NCBI GenBank assembly: GCA_023129715.1
Contig: JAGMBO010000042.1
Coordinates: 1-46,441, forward strand
Source: Candidatus Eiseniibacteriota bacterium
GTDB taxonomy: Bacteria > Eisenbacteria > RBG-16-71-46 > CAIMUX01 > WJJG01
Reading direction: 5' to 3'
Length of the DNA: 46,441 nucleotides
Positions 9,129-17,393 of the stretch are shown piece after piece (the stretch's first letter is position 1; each line of letters begins with the position of its first letter). A model generated the notes under the pieces. That model was given only the letters and a program-made list of their open reading frames with translations. It was not told the DNA's origin and searched no databases. Both the position numbers and the translations under genes were made by a program.

Positions 9129-9572
9129 ATGAGGCGTGTCGCGGGATTCGAGGGGATCGCTCTGACCATGGTCATGGTGCTTATCGGGATGCTCGTCCTG
9201 GGGCCGGAGGAGGAGACGGCGAAGTGGCACGACAGCTCCCGTGACTTGCCGAGCGATGACTCCAAGACGACCACGATTCCTCTCGGCGCCGCTGCCGTTG
9301 CCATCGGAGCCGCAGTCGTCATCGCCGTGACGGGCGGATCGGGTGACGACGCGGCTGATTCTGAGAACGACGATGCGGACAATTCGATCCGGGATGCCTG
9401 GGATGATGAGGCCAGCATTCCGAGTGCCCGCACCGAGACGGAGTTCACCTCGATCCTTCAAGTCCCTGTCTTGAACGGGTCCACCCAGCCCACCGCTTCC
9501 GGCACTTCAGTTCAGCCTCTTTGCGGTCTTGGGTGTGACAAGCTGGTCCTTGGGGTCGCCATCTCGCTCTAG
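9129..9572 (+). CDS. Small acidic membrane protein of unknown function
   Basis: The protein is 147 aa, with ATG 9129 directly after a G-rich ribosome site (GAGGGGGGGCG). It has an N-terminal hydrophobic helix (residues about 9-27) and a second Ala/Val/Gly-rich helix (residues about 53-69) that ends in GGSGDD. A strongly acidic stretch follows (DDAADSENDDADNS), and the C-terminal tail carries two cysteines (LCGLGC). I do not recognise a family. Its position between the transglutaminase-Clp gene and a barrel gene, all on the same strand, suggests it belongs to the same envelope cassette. The C-terminal part overlaps no other supported gene. Confidence 0.5.
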   Translation: MRRVAGFEGIALTMVMVLIGMLVLGPEEETAKWHDSSRDLPSDDSKTTTIPLGAAAVAIGAAVVIAVTGGSGDDAADSENDDADNSIRDAWDDEASIPSARTETEFTSILQVPVLNGSTQPTASGTSVQPLCGLGCDKLVLGVAISL

Positions 9573-9720
9573 CCTTCTCGAATGGGAGAGTACGATGTAT
9601 TCACTGCGTTTCACGAGGATCGTGAGCCTGACCAGCGGGTTCGCCATCCTCTTTCACCGTGCACGAATCCTGATCGCGAGCCATCACGACAGGATCGACC
9701 ACGAAAGGGAGGAGAGACAG

Positions 9721-10377
9721 ATGTCTACTGTCAGGCACTTCTTCGGGATGATTGCACTTGTCCTGTCCTGTCTTGCCTCACCGACTCAGGCGCAGGATGC
9801 CCTGCCGGATGACTCGCGCAATCCCAACTACTTCGCGCTGGGCGCCGGACTCCTCGTGGGATCCGGCTTTCACGACGCCCTGGTCGATGCCTATTCTGAA
9901 GACTACAACATCTCTGGAGGCGGTGGTTTCTTCGACATGCAGGCAGGCTTTGGCATCAGCGTCGACAGACACTTCTACATTCTTCCGCGGCTGCGTCTCC
10001 TGGGCTGCCCGATCGCGATCAAGGGATACAGCGGCTTCCCGCCCTCCAAGGACGCAGCGATCATCCTCATGCCTGGGGTCTACGGGCGCTACGCCGTCAG
10101 CGAGGAGATGCCTTCGTTCTACGCCGACGCAGGGATCAGCCTGGTATCTCCCAGTTGTGATCTCAATCGGATCTCCTGCGAGTCCGGGGGTTTGGCCCTG
10201 GGCGCTGCCCTTGGCTATGCCCACGGATCTCATGAGTTCGAGATCAGCTACACGAAGATCCCGATCGATCTCGTGGATAGTGAGTACGACTATGACTATG
10301 GCGCTTCGTCCGCTACCAAGGAAACCGATTGGGGCGGGGTTAGCTTCACGTACAGACGCCGCTGGACATTCGACTAG
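9721..10377 (+). CDS. Small outer-membrane beta-barrel protein
   Basis: The protein is 218 aa. ATG 9721 follows GGGAGGAGAGACAG and starts a clean signal peptide (residues 1-23, cleavage after TQAQ). An in-frame ATG at 9595 with GGGAGAG upstream would add 42 residues, but it would bury the signal peptide. The mature protein has Gly-rich strand/turn patterns (FALGAGLLVGSGF, GGGFFDMQAGFG, LALGAALGYAHG) and ends in GVSFTYRRRWTF, the terminal aromatic strand of opacity-type eight-stranded barrels. It closes the run of same-strand envelope genes that begins with the sigma factor. No specific function can be assigned. Confidence 0.65.
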   Translation: MSTVRHFFGMIALVLSCLASPTQAQDALPDDSRNPNYFALGAGLLVGSGFHDALVDAYSEDYNISGGGGFFDMQAGFGISVDRHFYILPRLRLLGCPIAIKGYSGFPPSKDAAIILMPGVYGRYAVSEEMPSFYADAGISLVSPSCDLNRISCESGGLALGAALGYAHGSHEFEISYTKIPIDLVDSEYDYDYGASSATKETDWGGVSFTYRRRWTFD

Positions 10378-10692
10378 TGGGGAGTCGCCGGAGGCGGCGC
10401 GGCTCGCATCGCTGCGTCACCTCCTTCTGCAATGTTCCGGTTGCGGTGAGATGACGTCGGAACGTGATTCTCACAAGGGGATTCTTGAGATGCGCAAGGT
10501 CAGATGCTACCATAGACGCTAGCCATGAAACTCGGAGTGGGGGTGTGAGATATGTAGGTGTTCCGTCTGCGAAGCGTGACGCCTCGGTTGCCCAGACAGG
10601 CAACGTACTGTTCGCTTCCGGAAGGTAGGCACCCCCGACACGAGTCCTCTCATTCGATCAACGCGATGGTTTTCCTGCGGAGGACAGACACC
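10378..10692 (+). other. Intergenic leader of the RCC1-like gene
   Basis: This 315-base stretch has no gene I believe. It holds a possible promoter at 10485-10513 and, in the probable leader, a perfect 6-bp hairpin GTTGCC-CAGACA-GGCAAC at 10587-10604. I could not match the leader to a known riboswitch class. Confidence 0.4.
10485..10513 (+). promoter_or_regulatory. Possible sigma-70 promoter for the RCC1-like gene
   Basis: TTGAGA and TACCAT are separated by 17 bases, about 180 bases before the ATG at 10693. The -35 box matches four to five of six bases and the -10 box is weak. Confidence 0.35.
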
Positions 10693-12738
10693 ATGAGACG
10701 GATTGGATTGGTCGTTGGTCTGATGTGCCTGTGCGCTTCTCTCTCTGGCACAAGTGTTGCGCGCGGGAAATCCGCCGGGTCCATCGTGGGATGGGGCTCT
10801 CAGGTCGTTGTGCAGCAGACGGCGCTCGACAGCCTCGTGGCGGTCGCGGCGGGCACTTATCACAATCTAGGTCTCAGGTCCAACGGGACGATCGTAGCCT
10901 GGGGAAACAGCGACATTGGGCAATGCAATGTCCCCACACCCAACGCCGACTTCGTGGCGGTTGCCACGGGCCTGTATCACAGCCTGGGTCTCAAGTCCGG
11001 CGGGGCGATCGCGGCCTGGGGTGACAACTACGATGGCGAGTGCGACGTTCCCCTGCCGAACACCGACTTGGCGGCGGTCGCCGCGGGCCTGTATCACAGC
11101 GTGGGTCTAAGGTCCGACGGGACAGTCGCGGTCTGGGGATGGAACGACTATGGCCAGTGGAACATCCCCGCGCCCAACACCGGCTTCATGGCGATCGCTG
11201 CGGGTGCGAGGCACAACCTGGGTCTTAGGTCCGACGCAACGATCGTGGCCTGGGGCCATAACGACTACGGCCAGTGTGACGTCCCCGAGCCTAACGCCGA
11301 CTTCGTGGCGGTCGCCGCGGGCAGTCAGCACAGCCTTGGCCTCAAGTCCGGTGGGACGATCGTGGCTTGGGGACGAAACTGGGAGAATCAATGCGACGTC
11401 CCCGAGCCTAACACCGGCTTCGTGGCGGTCGCCGTGGGCGAGGCTCACAGCCTGGGCCTCAAGTCCGGTGGGACGATCGTGGCATGGGGGCGCAACAGTG
11501 CTGGCCAGTGCGACGTCCCCACGCCTAACGCCGACTTCGTGGCGGTCGCCGGGGGCACATATCACAGCCTGGGCCTGAAGTCCGACGGGACGATTTTGGC
11601 CTGGGGATGGAACGGTGGCCTTGGCCATTCCGGCGTTCCCGCGCCAAACACCGACTTCGTGGCGGTCTCGGTGGGCGGTGGGCACAATCTGGGACTTAGG
11701 TCCGACGGGACGATCTTGGCCTGGGGATGGAACTACTATGGCGAGCGCGAGGTTCCTGCGCCGAACGCTGGCTTTGCGGAGGTCGCCGCGGGCCTGTGTC
11801 ACAGCCTGGGTCTCAAGTCAGACGGGTCGATAGTGGCCTGGGGATGGAACGGGGATGGCCAGTGCGACGTTCCTGGGCCTAACACCGACTTCGTGGCGGT
11901 CGCCGGGGGCGAGGCTCACAGCCTGGGCCTCAAGTCCGATGGGACGATCGTGGCTTGGGGGGCCAACAGCGCTGGCCAGTGCGACGTTCCTGGGCCTAAC
12001 ATCGACTTCGTGGCGGTCGCCGGGGGCGAGGCTCACAGCCTGGGCCTGAAGTCCGACGGGACGGTCGTCGCCTGGGGCCGGAACTACTTTGGCCAGTGCA
12101 ATGTCCCGGCGCCGAACGCTGGCTTCGAGGCGCTCGCCGCGGGCACATATCACAGCTTGGGCCTAACGTCCGACGGGACGGTCGTCGCCTGGGGCGACAA
12201 TTACAGTGGCCAGTGCAGTGTCCCCGTACCGAACGCCGGCTTCGTGACGGTCGCCGCGGGCATTCATCACAGCCTGGGCCTCAAGTCCGATGGGACGATC
12301 GTGGCATGGGGACGGAACTGGGAGAGTCAGTGCGACATTCCGGCGCCGAACGCCGGCTACGTGGCGGTAGCTGGAGGCGAGTATCGCAGCCTGGGCTTGA
12401 GAGGTGTTTCCTCAATTGCCGTCGAGGAACCTGGGCTTGGCGCTATTCCCAGAGCCGCGAGGCTCGCGATAATCTCTCTCTCGCCCAATCCGTTCAGCCG
12501 CAACACAGAAGTTTCTTTCGAGACCCGAGGATCTGGATACGTAGCCATGGATATCTATGACGCATGCGGACGGCGTGTTGGAACAATGCCTCTTGGAGTG
12601 TTGGGATCTGGTCCCCATCGGGCCCGATGGGATGGACGTGATGTGAGTGGAAACGCCGTGAGTCCGGGGGTGTACTTCATGCGTTTGCGCGGCAGTGGGA
12701 GAGAGTCTCGAGCGGTGAAGGTCGTTCTTGGTCGCTAG
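10693..12738 (+). CDS. RCC1-repeat surface protein with FlgD-like C-terminal sorting domain
   Basis: The protein is 681 aa. ATG 10693 follows GCGGAGGACAGACACC and opens a signal peptide (RIGLVVGLMCLCASLSG). Residues 48-555 are 13 consecutive 39-residue RCC1-type repeats with consensus FVAVAAGxYHSLGLKSDGTI followed by VAWGxNxxGQCDVPxPN; one copy has an extra residue. This predicts a beta-propeller, probably two stacked blade sets. After a partial repeat comes a C-terminal immunoglobulin-like segment (ISLSPNPFSRNTEVSFET, then WDGRDVSGNAVSPGVYFMRL). It is of the FlgD/Por-secretion tail type seen on exported proteins of FCB bacteria. The protein is likely surface-displayed or secreted. The repeats are almost identical at DNA level, which implies recent homogenisation. 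Function (adhesin, enzyme scaffold) is not readable. Confidence 0.85.
   Translation: MRRIGLVVGLMCLCASLSGTSVARGKSAGSIVGWGSQVVVQQTALDSLVAVAAGTYHNLGLRSNGTIVAWGNSDIGQCNVPTPNADFVAVATGLYHSLGLKSGGAIAAWGDNYDGECDVPLPNTDLAAVAAGLYHSVGLRSDGTVAVWGWNDYGQWNIPAPNTGFMAIAAGARHNLGLRSDATIVAWGHNDYGQCDVPEPNADFVAVAAGSQHSLGLKSGGTIVAWGRNWENQCDVPEPNTGFVAVAVGEAHSLGLKSGGTIVAWGRNSAGQCDVPTPNADFVAVAGGTYHSLGLKSDGTILAWGWNGGLGHSGVPAPNTDFVAVSVGGGHNLGLRSDGTILAWGWNYYGEREVPAPNAGFAEVAAGLCHSLGLKSDGSIVAWGWNGDGQCDVPGPNTDFVAVAGGEAHSLGLKSDGTIVAWGANSAGQCDVPGPNIDFVAVAGGEAHSLGLKSDGTVVAWGRNYFGQCNVPAPNAGFEALAAGTYHSLGLTSDGTVVAWGDNYSGQCSVPVPNAGFVTVAAGIHHSLGLKSDGTIVAWGRNWESQCDIPAPNAGYVAVAGGEYRSLGLRGVSSIAVEEPGLGAIPRAARLAIISLSPNPFSRNTEVSFETRGSGYVAMDIYDACGRRVGTMPLGVLGSGPHRARWDGRDVSGNAVSPGVYFMRLRGSGRESRAVKVVLGR
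10834..12357 (+). repeat. 13 tandem 117-bp repeats inside the RCC1-like gene
   Basis: The array is 1524 bases: 13 units of 117 bases plus one extra codon in unit 7. Neighbouring units share long identical runs, for example the two copies near 11880-12050, so unequal crossing-over or gene conversion seems recent. Confidence 0.9.
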
Positions 12739-12936
12739 ACCGTTCTGGTTTGTGGCATCCAGTCGGGCTGCGGCCGATTCCCATGCTGGTTTGTTCAGCA
12801 CTAGGATTGGGGCCCAGCGCAGCCGCAAATGTGCTGGGCGAGGGGATGCTCTTCTACGGATCCGTTAGGCTTCTATCGACAAGGATAGTATGCCATTGAA
12901 CAGATCAACGTTCTGATCTGTGAGGGAGTATGATCA

Positions 12937-14199
12937 ATGAAACATAGACTCGCTGAGAGTTTCGAAGCTGCCTACTTGAAACACTTTTGGAAGTTTCAAC
13001 GCTGTCAATGGGAGAATTATGCGGATGATGCTCAACATGCCTTGTCTGTCATTGACAAGGAGATGTTTGAATTGGTGACTTCGTATAGGGATACGTTTGA
13101 GCTCTCTGGGCGTAGGGGGGAAGTATTCAAGGCGATTATGGCCCGTGAGCTAGTTGAAAGACACCCGGACGTGTCACGACTCAGAAATCGCTTGGATCTG
13201 GATAAGCAGAGTCGCTACTATGGGGGCGAATTCTCAGAGAGAGACCTGGCACGGAGGATTAAGCCGGACGTTCTGGAATTAATGCGGACCAGAAACCATC
13301 TCTCTCAGAAGCTTGGATTTCCGTCCTATGTTGCTCTGGTACTGTCCACTGAAGAGGTCGAACTGGAATCTCTTATTGCTCTGCTTGAGCAGCATCTACA
13401 AGACCATCTCTCTACGGCCAGAACCCTGGTCAGAACCCATCAAATCACTTTGACGACAAGCTGGCTCTCCGGTCTCGACACTATCGGCTGCCTCGATTCC
13501 GATTTTAGCCCAATTGGGTCGATTGAGCAGTTTTGGCAGAGAATAGGGTTTGCTCACCTCAAGGGTACGATTCCTCTGATCTCGCAGGAACAACCGACAG
13601 TGTCAGGGTATGTTGGTGTTCTGTCAGTTCCTGACGATGTCCGAATCCTGGTGAGATCGGTTGACACTTTGGGACGTTGGCTCACCCTGTTTCATGAGCT
13701 GGGACACGCAACAGCGCACGCTTTGAATGAAGAGAATGGAATCTTCACGACATGGACAAGTGTTTACGATGAAACGATGGCCGAGGTGCTCGAATCCATT
13801 GCTTCGTTCATGCTGTTGGATGAACCGAACCAGCAATCGGCAAGAGAATTGAAAATACTGACAGGTACACGGTGCGCGATCAGCGGTCTCTTTGAATTCG
13901 CCCTATGGGAAAACCCTTCAGATGCAGAACGTCTTTATGTTGAGCACTTCAACAGGCTGGGCCTGGAAGTTCAAGATCCAGAAGTTTGGGCTCTTGACAC
14001 ATTCCGTTATCTTGATCCCATATACATCTTTAATTATGTTATCGGTCATCAGGTCGCTGATCGTACACTCAAGTTTCTGAACAAGGAATACGGCGACGAG
14101 TTTTCAAAGTGGGGAGATTGGTTGAAGCACAATTACTACGCTGATGGAAGAAGGCGTTCCCTACGAGAGAAGACGGCGATAGTAGGGAGTGTTGTGTAA
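12937..14199 (+). CDS. M3-like zinc metallopeptidase (oligopeptidase family), probably acquired
   Basis: The protein is 420 aa, with ATG 12937 and GAGGGAG upstream. The zinc motif HELGH is at residues 253-257 (LFHELGHATAH). Glu283 or Glu286 in DETMAEVLES is 26-29 residues later, where M3 peptidases place the third ligand. The N-terminal half is helical with RNHLSQKLGFPSYVAL, typical of the M3/M2 clan, and the C-terminus has the family's DPIYIFNYVIGHQVAD helix. It is shorter than usual oligoendopeptidases (about 600 aa), lacking most of the N-terminal arch. There is no signal peptide, so it should be cytoplasmic. Base use is clearly AT-richer than all neighbours (many AAA, GAA, TTT, ATT codons), and it stands alone between long spacers, so horizontal transfer is likely. 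Confidence 0.75.
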   Translation: MKHRLAESFEAAYLKHFWKFQRCQWENYADDAQHALSVIDKEMFELVTSYRDTFELSGRRGEVFKAIMARELVERHPDVSRLRNRLDLDKQSRYYGGEFSERDLARRIKPDVLELMRTRNHLSQKLGFPSYVALVLSTEEVELESLIALLEQHLQDHLSTARTLVRTHQITLTTSWLSGLDTIGCLDSDFSPIGSIEQFWQRIGFAHLKGTIPLISQEQPTVSGYVGVLSVPDDVRILVRSVDTLGRWLTLFHELGHATAHALNEENGIFTTWTSVYDETMAEVLESIASFMLLDEPNQQSARELKILTGTRCAISGLFEFALWENPSDAERLYVEHFNRLGLEVQDPEVWALDTFRYLDPIYIFNYVIGHQVADRTLKFLNKEYGDEFSKWGDWLKHNYYADGRRRSLREKTAIVGSVV

Positions 14200-14343
14200 G
14201 GTTCAGTGGTCATTTAGCTATTCTGTGTGGGAACAACGGAGAAGGTACTGGGAGAATCAGACGCGACGACGAACAACGCGTTCCAGCGGAGACCGTTGCG
14301 CGGCTATGGGAGCGTCTCGAACGCGCACAAGACAGGAGTGATC

Positions 14344-15696
14344 TCAGGAGCCCGAACCGCTGGGGCCCAACACCCGCCGGATGAAGGCATCGTCCTCCAT
14401 CAGGCCGAGTGAGCCGCGCACGGCGGTTTCTTCGTCGAAGCGCTCGATGCTGTCGGGCACCTCACCGGGGTGCCGGATCGCCACCGGCACCGGGGCGCGC
14501 CCATGCTGACCGGTGGCAACGGGTGTGGGATGGTCGGGAAGGATGGCGACCGTGGCCTCCAGCCCTCGGGCCTCGAGGCCCTCCAAGATGACGCGCACCA
14601 GCCGGTTGTCGAGATACTCGATACAGTGGATCTTCAGCTCCAGGTCGCGGGCGTGACTCGCCTCGTCCGACGCTTCCACATGGACGTAGACCAGGTCGTG
14701 GTTCGCCAGCGCATCTAGACAGGCCTCCGCCTTACCCTCGTAGTTGGTGTCGTGAAGGCCCGTGGCCCCCGGTACCTCGATGACTTCCATGCCAGCGTAG
14801 TGCCCGAGGCCCTTGATCAGGTCGACCGCCGAGATTACCGCTGAAGAGATCCCGAAGCGTTCCTTGAGGGTGGGCATCTGCGGGCGGCGTCCGGGAGACC
14901 AGGTCCAGATGGCATTGGCCTCCTCCTTGCCGGTCGCCCTGCGGGCGGCGTTGACCGGGTGGTTCTCCAGAATCGGCAGCGCCTGCTGATAGAGATCGAT
15001 CAGGCGACGCGTGGTGGCGATCGCCGCCGCGTCGCCTGCCTGTGCACCGCCTGCCTGCGTATGACCCTCCTCGCCTCTGGCGCTGCGCGCCGAGGCGCGG
15101 GCCCACCTGAAGTCCGTTCCTCGGCCCGCACTGCTCGTTGGATGCGGCAGCAATTCGGCCACGCGGCGGCCCACGTGATCGTGGGGCGGCGCACAGACGA
15201 TCGCCGGTGAGGCCCACCCGCCGGAGAGGACGAGCAGATGGCGATAGCTGACCCCGGGATAGAAGCGCGCCGGCTGCTCGCCGGTTCCCCCGCCGAGTCG
15301 CTCATCGAGAGCGTGGATCAACTCGGCGGCTTCCTCGTTCGAGATGTGTCCGGCCGAGTGATTGCGGATGCAGCGAGCGTCCGGGTTTCCCTCGATGGAG
15401 ATCAGATTGCAGCGCAGGGCGACGTCGCCCTCTTCGATCGCGACCCCCATGCTGGCCGCCTCCAGCACGGCGCGCCCTTGCGAGCACTTCTCCGGGTCGT
15501 AGCCGAGAACGGCGAGGTTGGCGACCGCTGAGTCGGCCGGACCCGTCTCGCGGATCGTGCGCAGACGGCCCATGCGCCCCTCGCGGGCGATGCGGTCGAT
15601 CGCCGGCTTGTGGGCGACCATCAGGGGAGTCTTGCCCCTGAGCTGCTCGATGGGGCGGTCGGACATGCCGTCGCCAATGATGATCACCGACTTCAT
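14344..15696 (-). CDS. ApgM-family protein, proposed homoserine kinase
   Basis: The protein is 450 aa, with the start ATG at 15696. It belongs to the alkaline-phosphatase superfamily: metal-binding MKSVIIIGDGMSDRPIEQL at the start, ETGPADSAVANLAVLGYDPE around the nucleophile region, then ANAIWTWSPGRRP and VHVEASDEASHARDLELK. Archaeal-type cofactor-independent phosphoglycerate mutases share this fold, but a bacterial subgroup next to threonine synthase has been proposed to act as homoserine kinase. Here threonine synthase lies immediately upstream on the same strand and no thrB-like GHMP kinase is seen, so homoserine phosphorylation is the better guess. A low-complexity insert of about 35 residues (near residues 190-225, rich in Ala, Gly, Arg) is unusual. 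Phosphoglycerate mutase remains the alternative. Confidence 0.85.
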   Translation of the reverse strand: MKSVIIIGDGMSDRPIEQLRGKTPLMVAHKPAIDRIAREGRMGRLRTIRETGPADSAVANLAVLGYDPEKCSQGRAVLEAASMGVAIEEGDVALRCNLISIEGNPDARCIRNHSAGHISNEEAAELIHALDERLGGGTGEQPARFYPGVSYRHLLVLSGGWASPAIVCAPPHDHVGRRVAELLPHPTSSAGRGTDFRWARASARSARGEEGHTQAGGAQAGDAAAIATTRRLIDLYQQALPILENHPVNAARRATGKEEANAIWTWSPGRRPQMPTLKERFGISSAVISAVDLIKGLGHYAGMEVIEVPGATGLHDTNYEGKAEACLDALANHDLVYVHVEASDEASHARDLELKIHCIEYLDNRLVRVILEGLEARGLEATVAILPDHPTPVATGQHGRAPVPVAIRHPGEVPDSIERFDEETAVRGSLGLMEDDAFIRRVLGPSGSGS

Positions 15697-15842
15697 GGGT
15701 CGTGCTCCCGTCCTGGTCTCGCCGCCGGATGCCTTCTCCGACAGACCGTCCTCCCTGCGGTGAGGATCCTAGCACGAGCCGGCGGGTCGCTGGCCTGGGC
15801 AATGCCGGCCGGCCGGCCGTGCGACGAGCGGTTCGGATGTGT

Positions 15843-17201
15843 CTAGCGATAGGTGCGAATCAAATAGTCCTTGAATGCGCGATAGTCGGTTTCCAGCTCT
15901 TCGTAGTGCTCCCGCCGCCCATCGAGTCCCTGCAGACTGGGAGGCAATGGCGGGTCGAGGTCGATCAGCGCACGGATCTCCTCGGGGAATTTCGCCGGAT
16001 GGGCCGTTTCGAGAGAAACCGTCGGCGCGTTGCGCAACTCCGGATGGCGATTGAGGAAGTGCTCCAGGCCGGCCCACCCGACGGCGCCGTGCGGTTCGAG
16101 GACGATCCCATGTCGCCGATAGGCCTCGATGATCGTCGCCCGGGTGCGATCGTCGTCGATGCTGACCCCGTAGAGGTCGTCCTGCATGCGCTCCAACTGC
16201 GGCGGTTCGTGAAGCACGCCCTGTTCGTCCATCTGGCCGCCATAGAGATCGACGACTCGGGCAAGGTTGGAGGGGTGGCCGACATTCATCGCATTCGAGA
16301 TGCACCTGCGCGATGGAACGATCCTCTCGTAGCGCCCCGTCTCGAGGAAGCGCGGGACCTCGTCGTTGGCGTTAGTGGCAACGACGAAGCGGGCGACCGG
16401 CAATCCGGAACGGAACGCGAGCAATCCCCCCATGAGATCGCCGAAGTTGCCCGAGGGTACCGAGAAAACGACTCGCTCCCCGCCGCCGATGTCGGCGAGG
16501 CGCGCGGCGGCGTAGATGTAGTAGACCGACTGGGGCAGCAGGCGCCCGATGTTGATCGAGTTGGCCGAGGTGAGGTTGAGATCGGCGAGATCCGGATCGG
16601 AGAAGGCCTGCTTGACCAGCGCCTGGCAGTCGTCGAACTTGCTCTCCAGCGCGAGCGTGGTGACGTTGTCCCCGAGCGTCGTCATCTGACGACGCTGCCG
16701 TTCCGAGACCTCATGGATCGGGAAGAGCACCACGGCGCGGATTCCGGGAACGCCGAGGAAGGCATGCGCGATCGCCGAGCCGGTGTCGCCCGAGGTCGCG
16801 GTCAGGATGAGCAGCTCGCGGCCGCGCTCGCGCACCAGGCGGCCGAGCGCGCGGCCCATGAAGCGGGCGGCGAAGTCCTTGAACGACGCCGTCGGCCCTT
16901 GATCGAGCCGCATCACGTGGCGCGGTCCATCGACCTGTTCGAGCGGAATGTCGAAGTCGTAGGCGTCCCGGCAGATCTCGAGCAAAACATCGCGCGTGAA
17001 GGTGCCCGTGGCGTAGGGTTCCAAGACGGCCGCGGCGAGTTCGGGATAAGGCATCTCACGGGCACGTCGCATCAGTTCGCGCTCCATGGTCGGAATCGGG
17101 CGCGGCATGAACAGGCCCCGGTCGCCGGCCTGTCCCTGGAGCAGAGCGTTGGCGAGATCGACCTCGGGCACCCTACGGTTCGTACTGTAGTAGCTCGTCA
17201 T
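15843..17201 (-). CDS. thrC: Threonine synthase
   Basis: The protein is 452 aa from ATG 17201 (MTSYYSTNRR); the frame extends 23 codons further, but only this start gives the usual N-terminus. It converts O-phosphohomoserine to threonine with PLP. The PLP lysine is Lys108 in GPTASFKDFAARF, and the phosphate-binding SGDTGSAIAHAFLG and the SVPSGNFGDLMGGLLAF motifs are present. The length fits the ThrC type with an N-terminal domain seen in E. coli and yeast. It is followed 146 bases later by the putative homoserine kinase and preceded by metY, so the operon draws on homoserine and its activated esters. Confidence is high. Confidence 0.95.
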   Translation of the reverse strand: MTSYYSTNRRVPEVDLANALLQGQAGDRGLFMPRPIPTMERELMRRAREMPYPELAAAVLEPYATGTFTRDVLLEICRDAYDFDIPLEQVDGPRHVMRLDQGPTASFKDFAARFMGRALGRLVRERGRELLILTATSGDTGSAIAHAFLGVPGIRAVVLFPIHEVSERQRRQMTTLGDNVTTLALESKFDDCQALVKQAFSDPDLADLNLTSANSINIGRLLPQSVYYIYAAARLADIGGGERVVFSVPSGNFGDLMGGLLAFRSGLPVARFVVATNANDEVPRFLETGRYERIVPSRRCISNAMNVGHPSNLARVVDLYGGQMDEQGVLHEPPQLERMQDDLYGVSIDDDRTRATIIEAYRRHGIVLEPHGAVGWAGLEHFLNRHPELRNAPTVSLETAHPAKFPEEIRALIDLDPPLPPSLQGLDGRREHYEELETDYRAFKDYLIRTYR

Positions 17202-17248
17202 GCGAGTGTTTTTCCCCTTCCGATGCGCAGAGCGGTCATCCCATTCTC

Positions 17249-17326
17249 GTGCTGCGAGTGGTTCCCTCATCCCGGTGCTGCGAGTGGTTTCCTCACCCCG
17301 GCGCTGGGAAGGGTGCCCTCATTTCG
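17249..17326. repeat. Three tandem 26-bp repeats between metY and thrC
   Basis: The units start at 17249, 17275 and 17301. The first two begin GTGCTGCGAGTGGTT and differ at three positions; the third is diverged (GCGCTGGGAAGGGTG). They lie downstream of metY and upstream of the thrC start codon, so they are transcribed in the operon. Confidence 0.8.
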
Positions 17327-17393
17327 GGGTCTGGTCTCCCCCAATCGGTTCCTTGTCCCTCGCCGATCCTTGGCCAGGTCCGCCGCCACGAGT

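Noticed and set aside
10547-10692. Possible riboswitch in the RCC1 gene leader
   Set aside because: A 6-bp hairpin is present but I could not match conserved cores of cyclic-di-GMP, SAM, cobalamin or other common classes.
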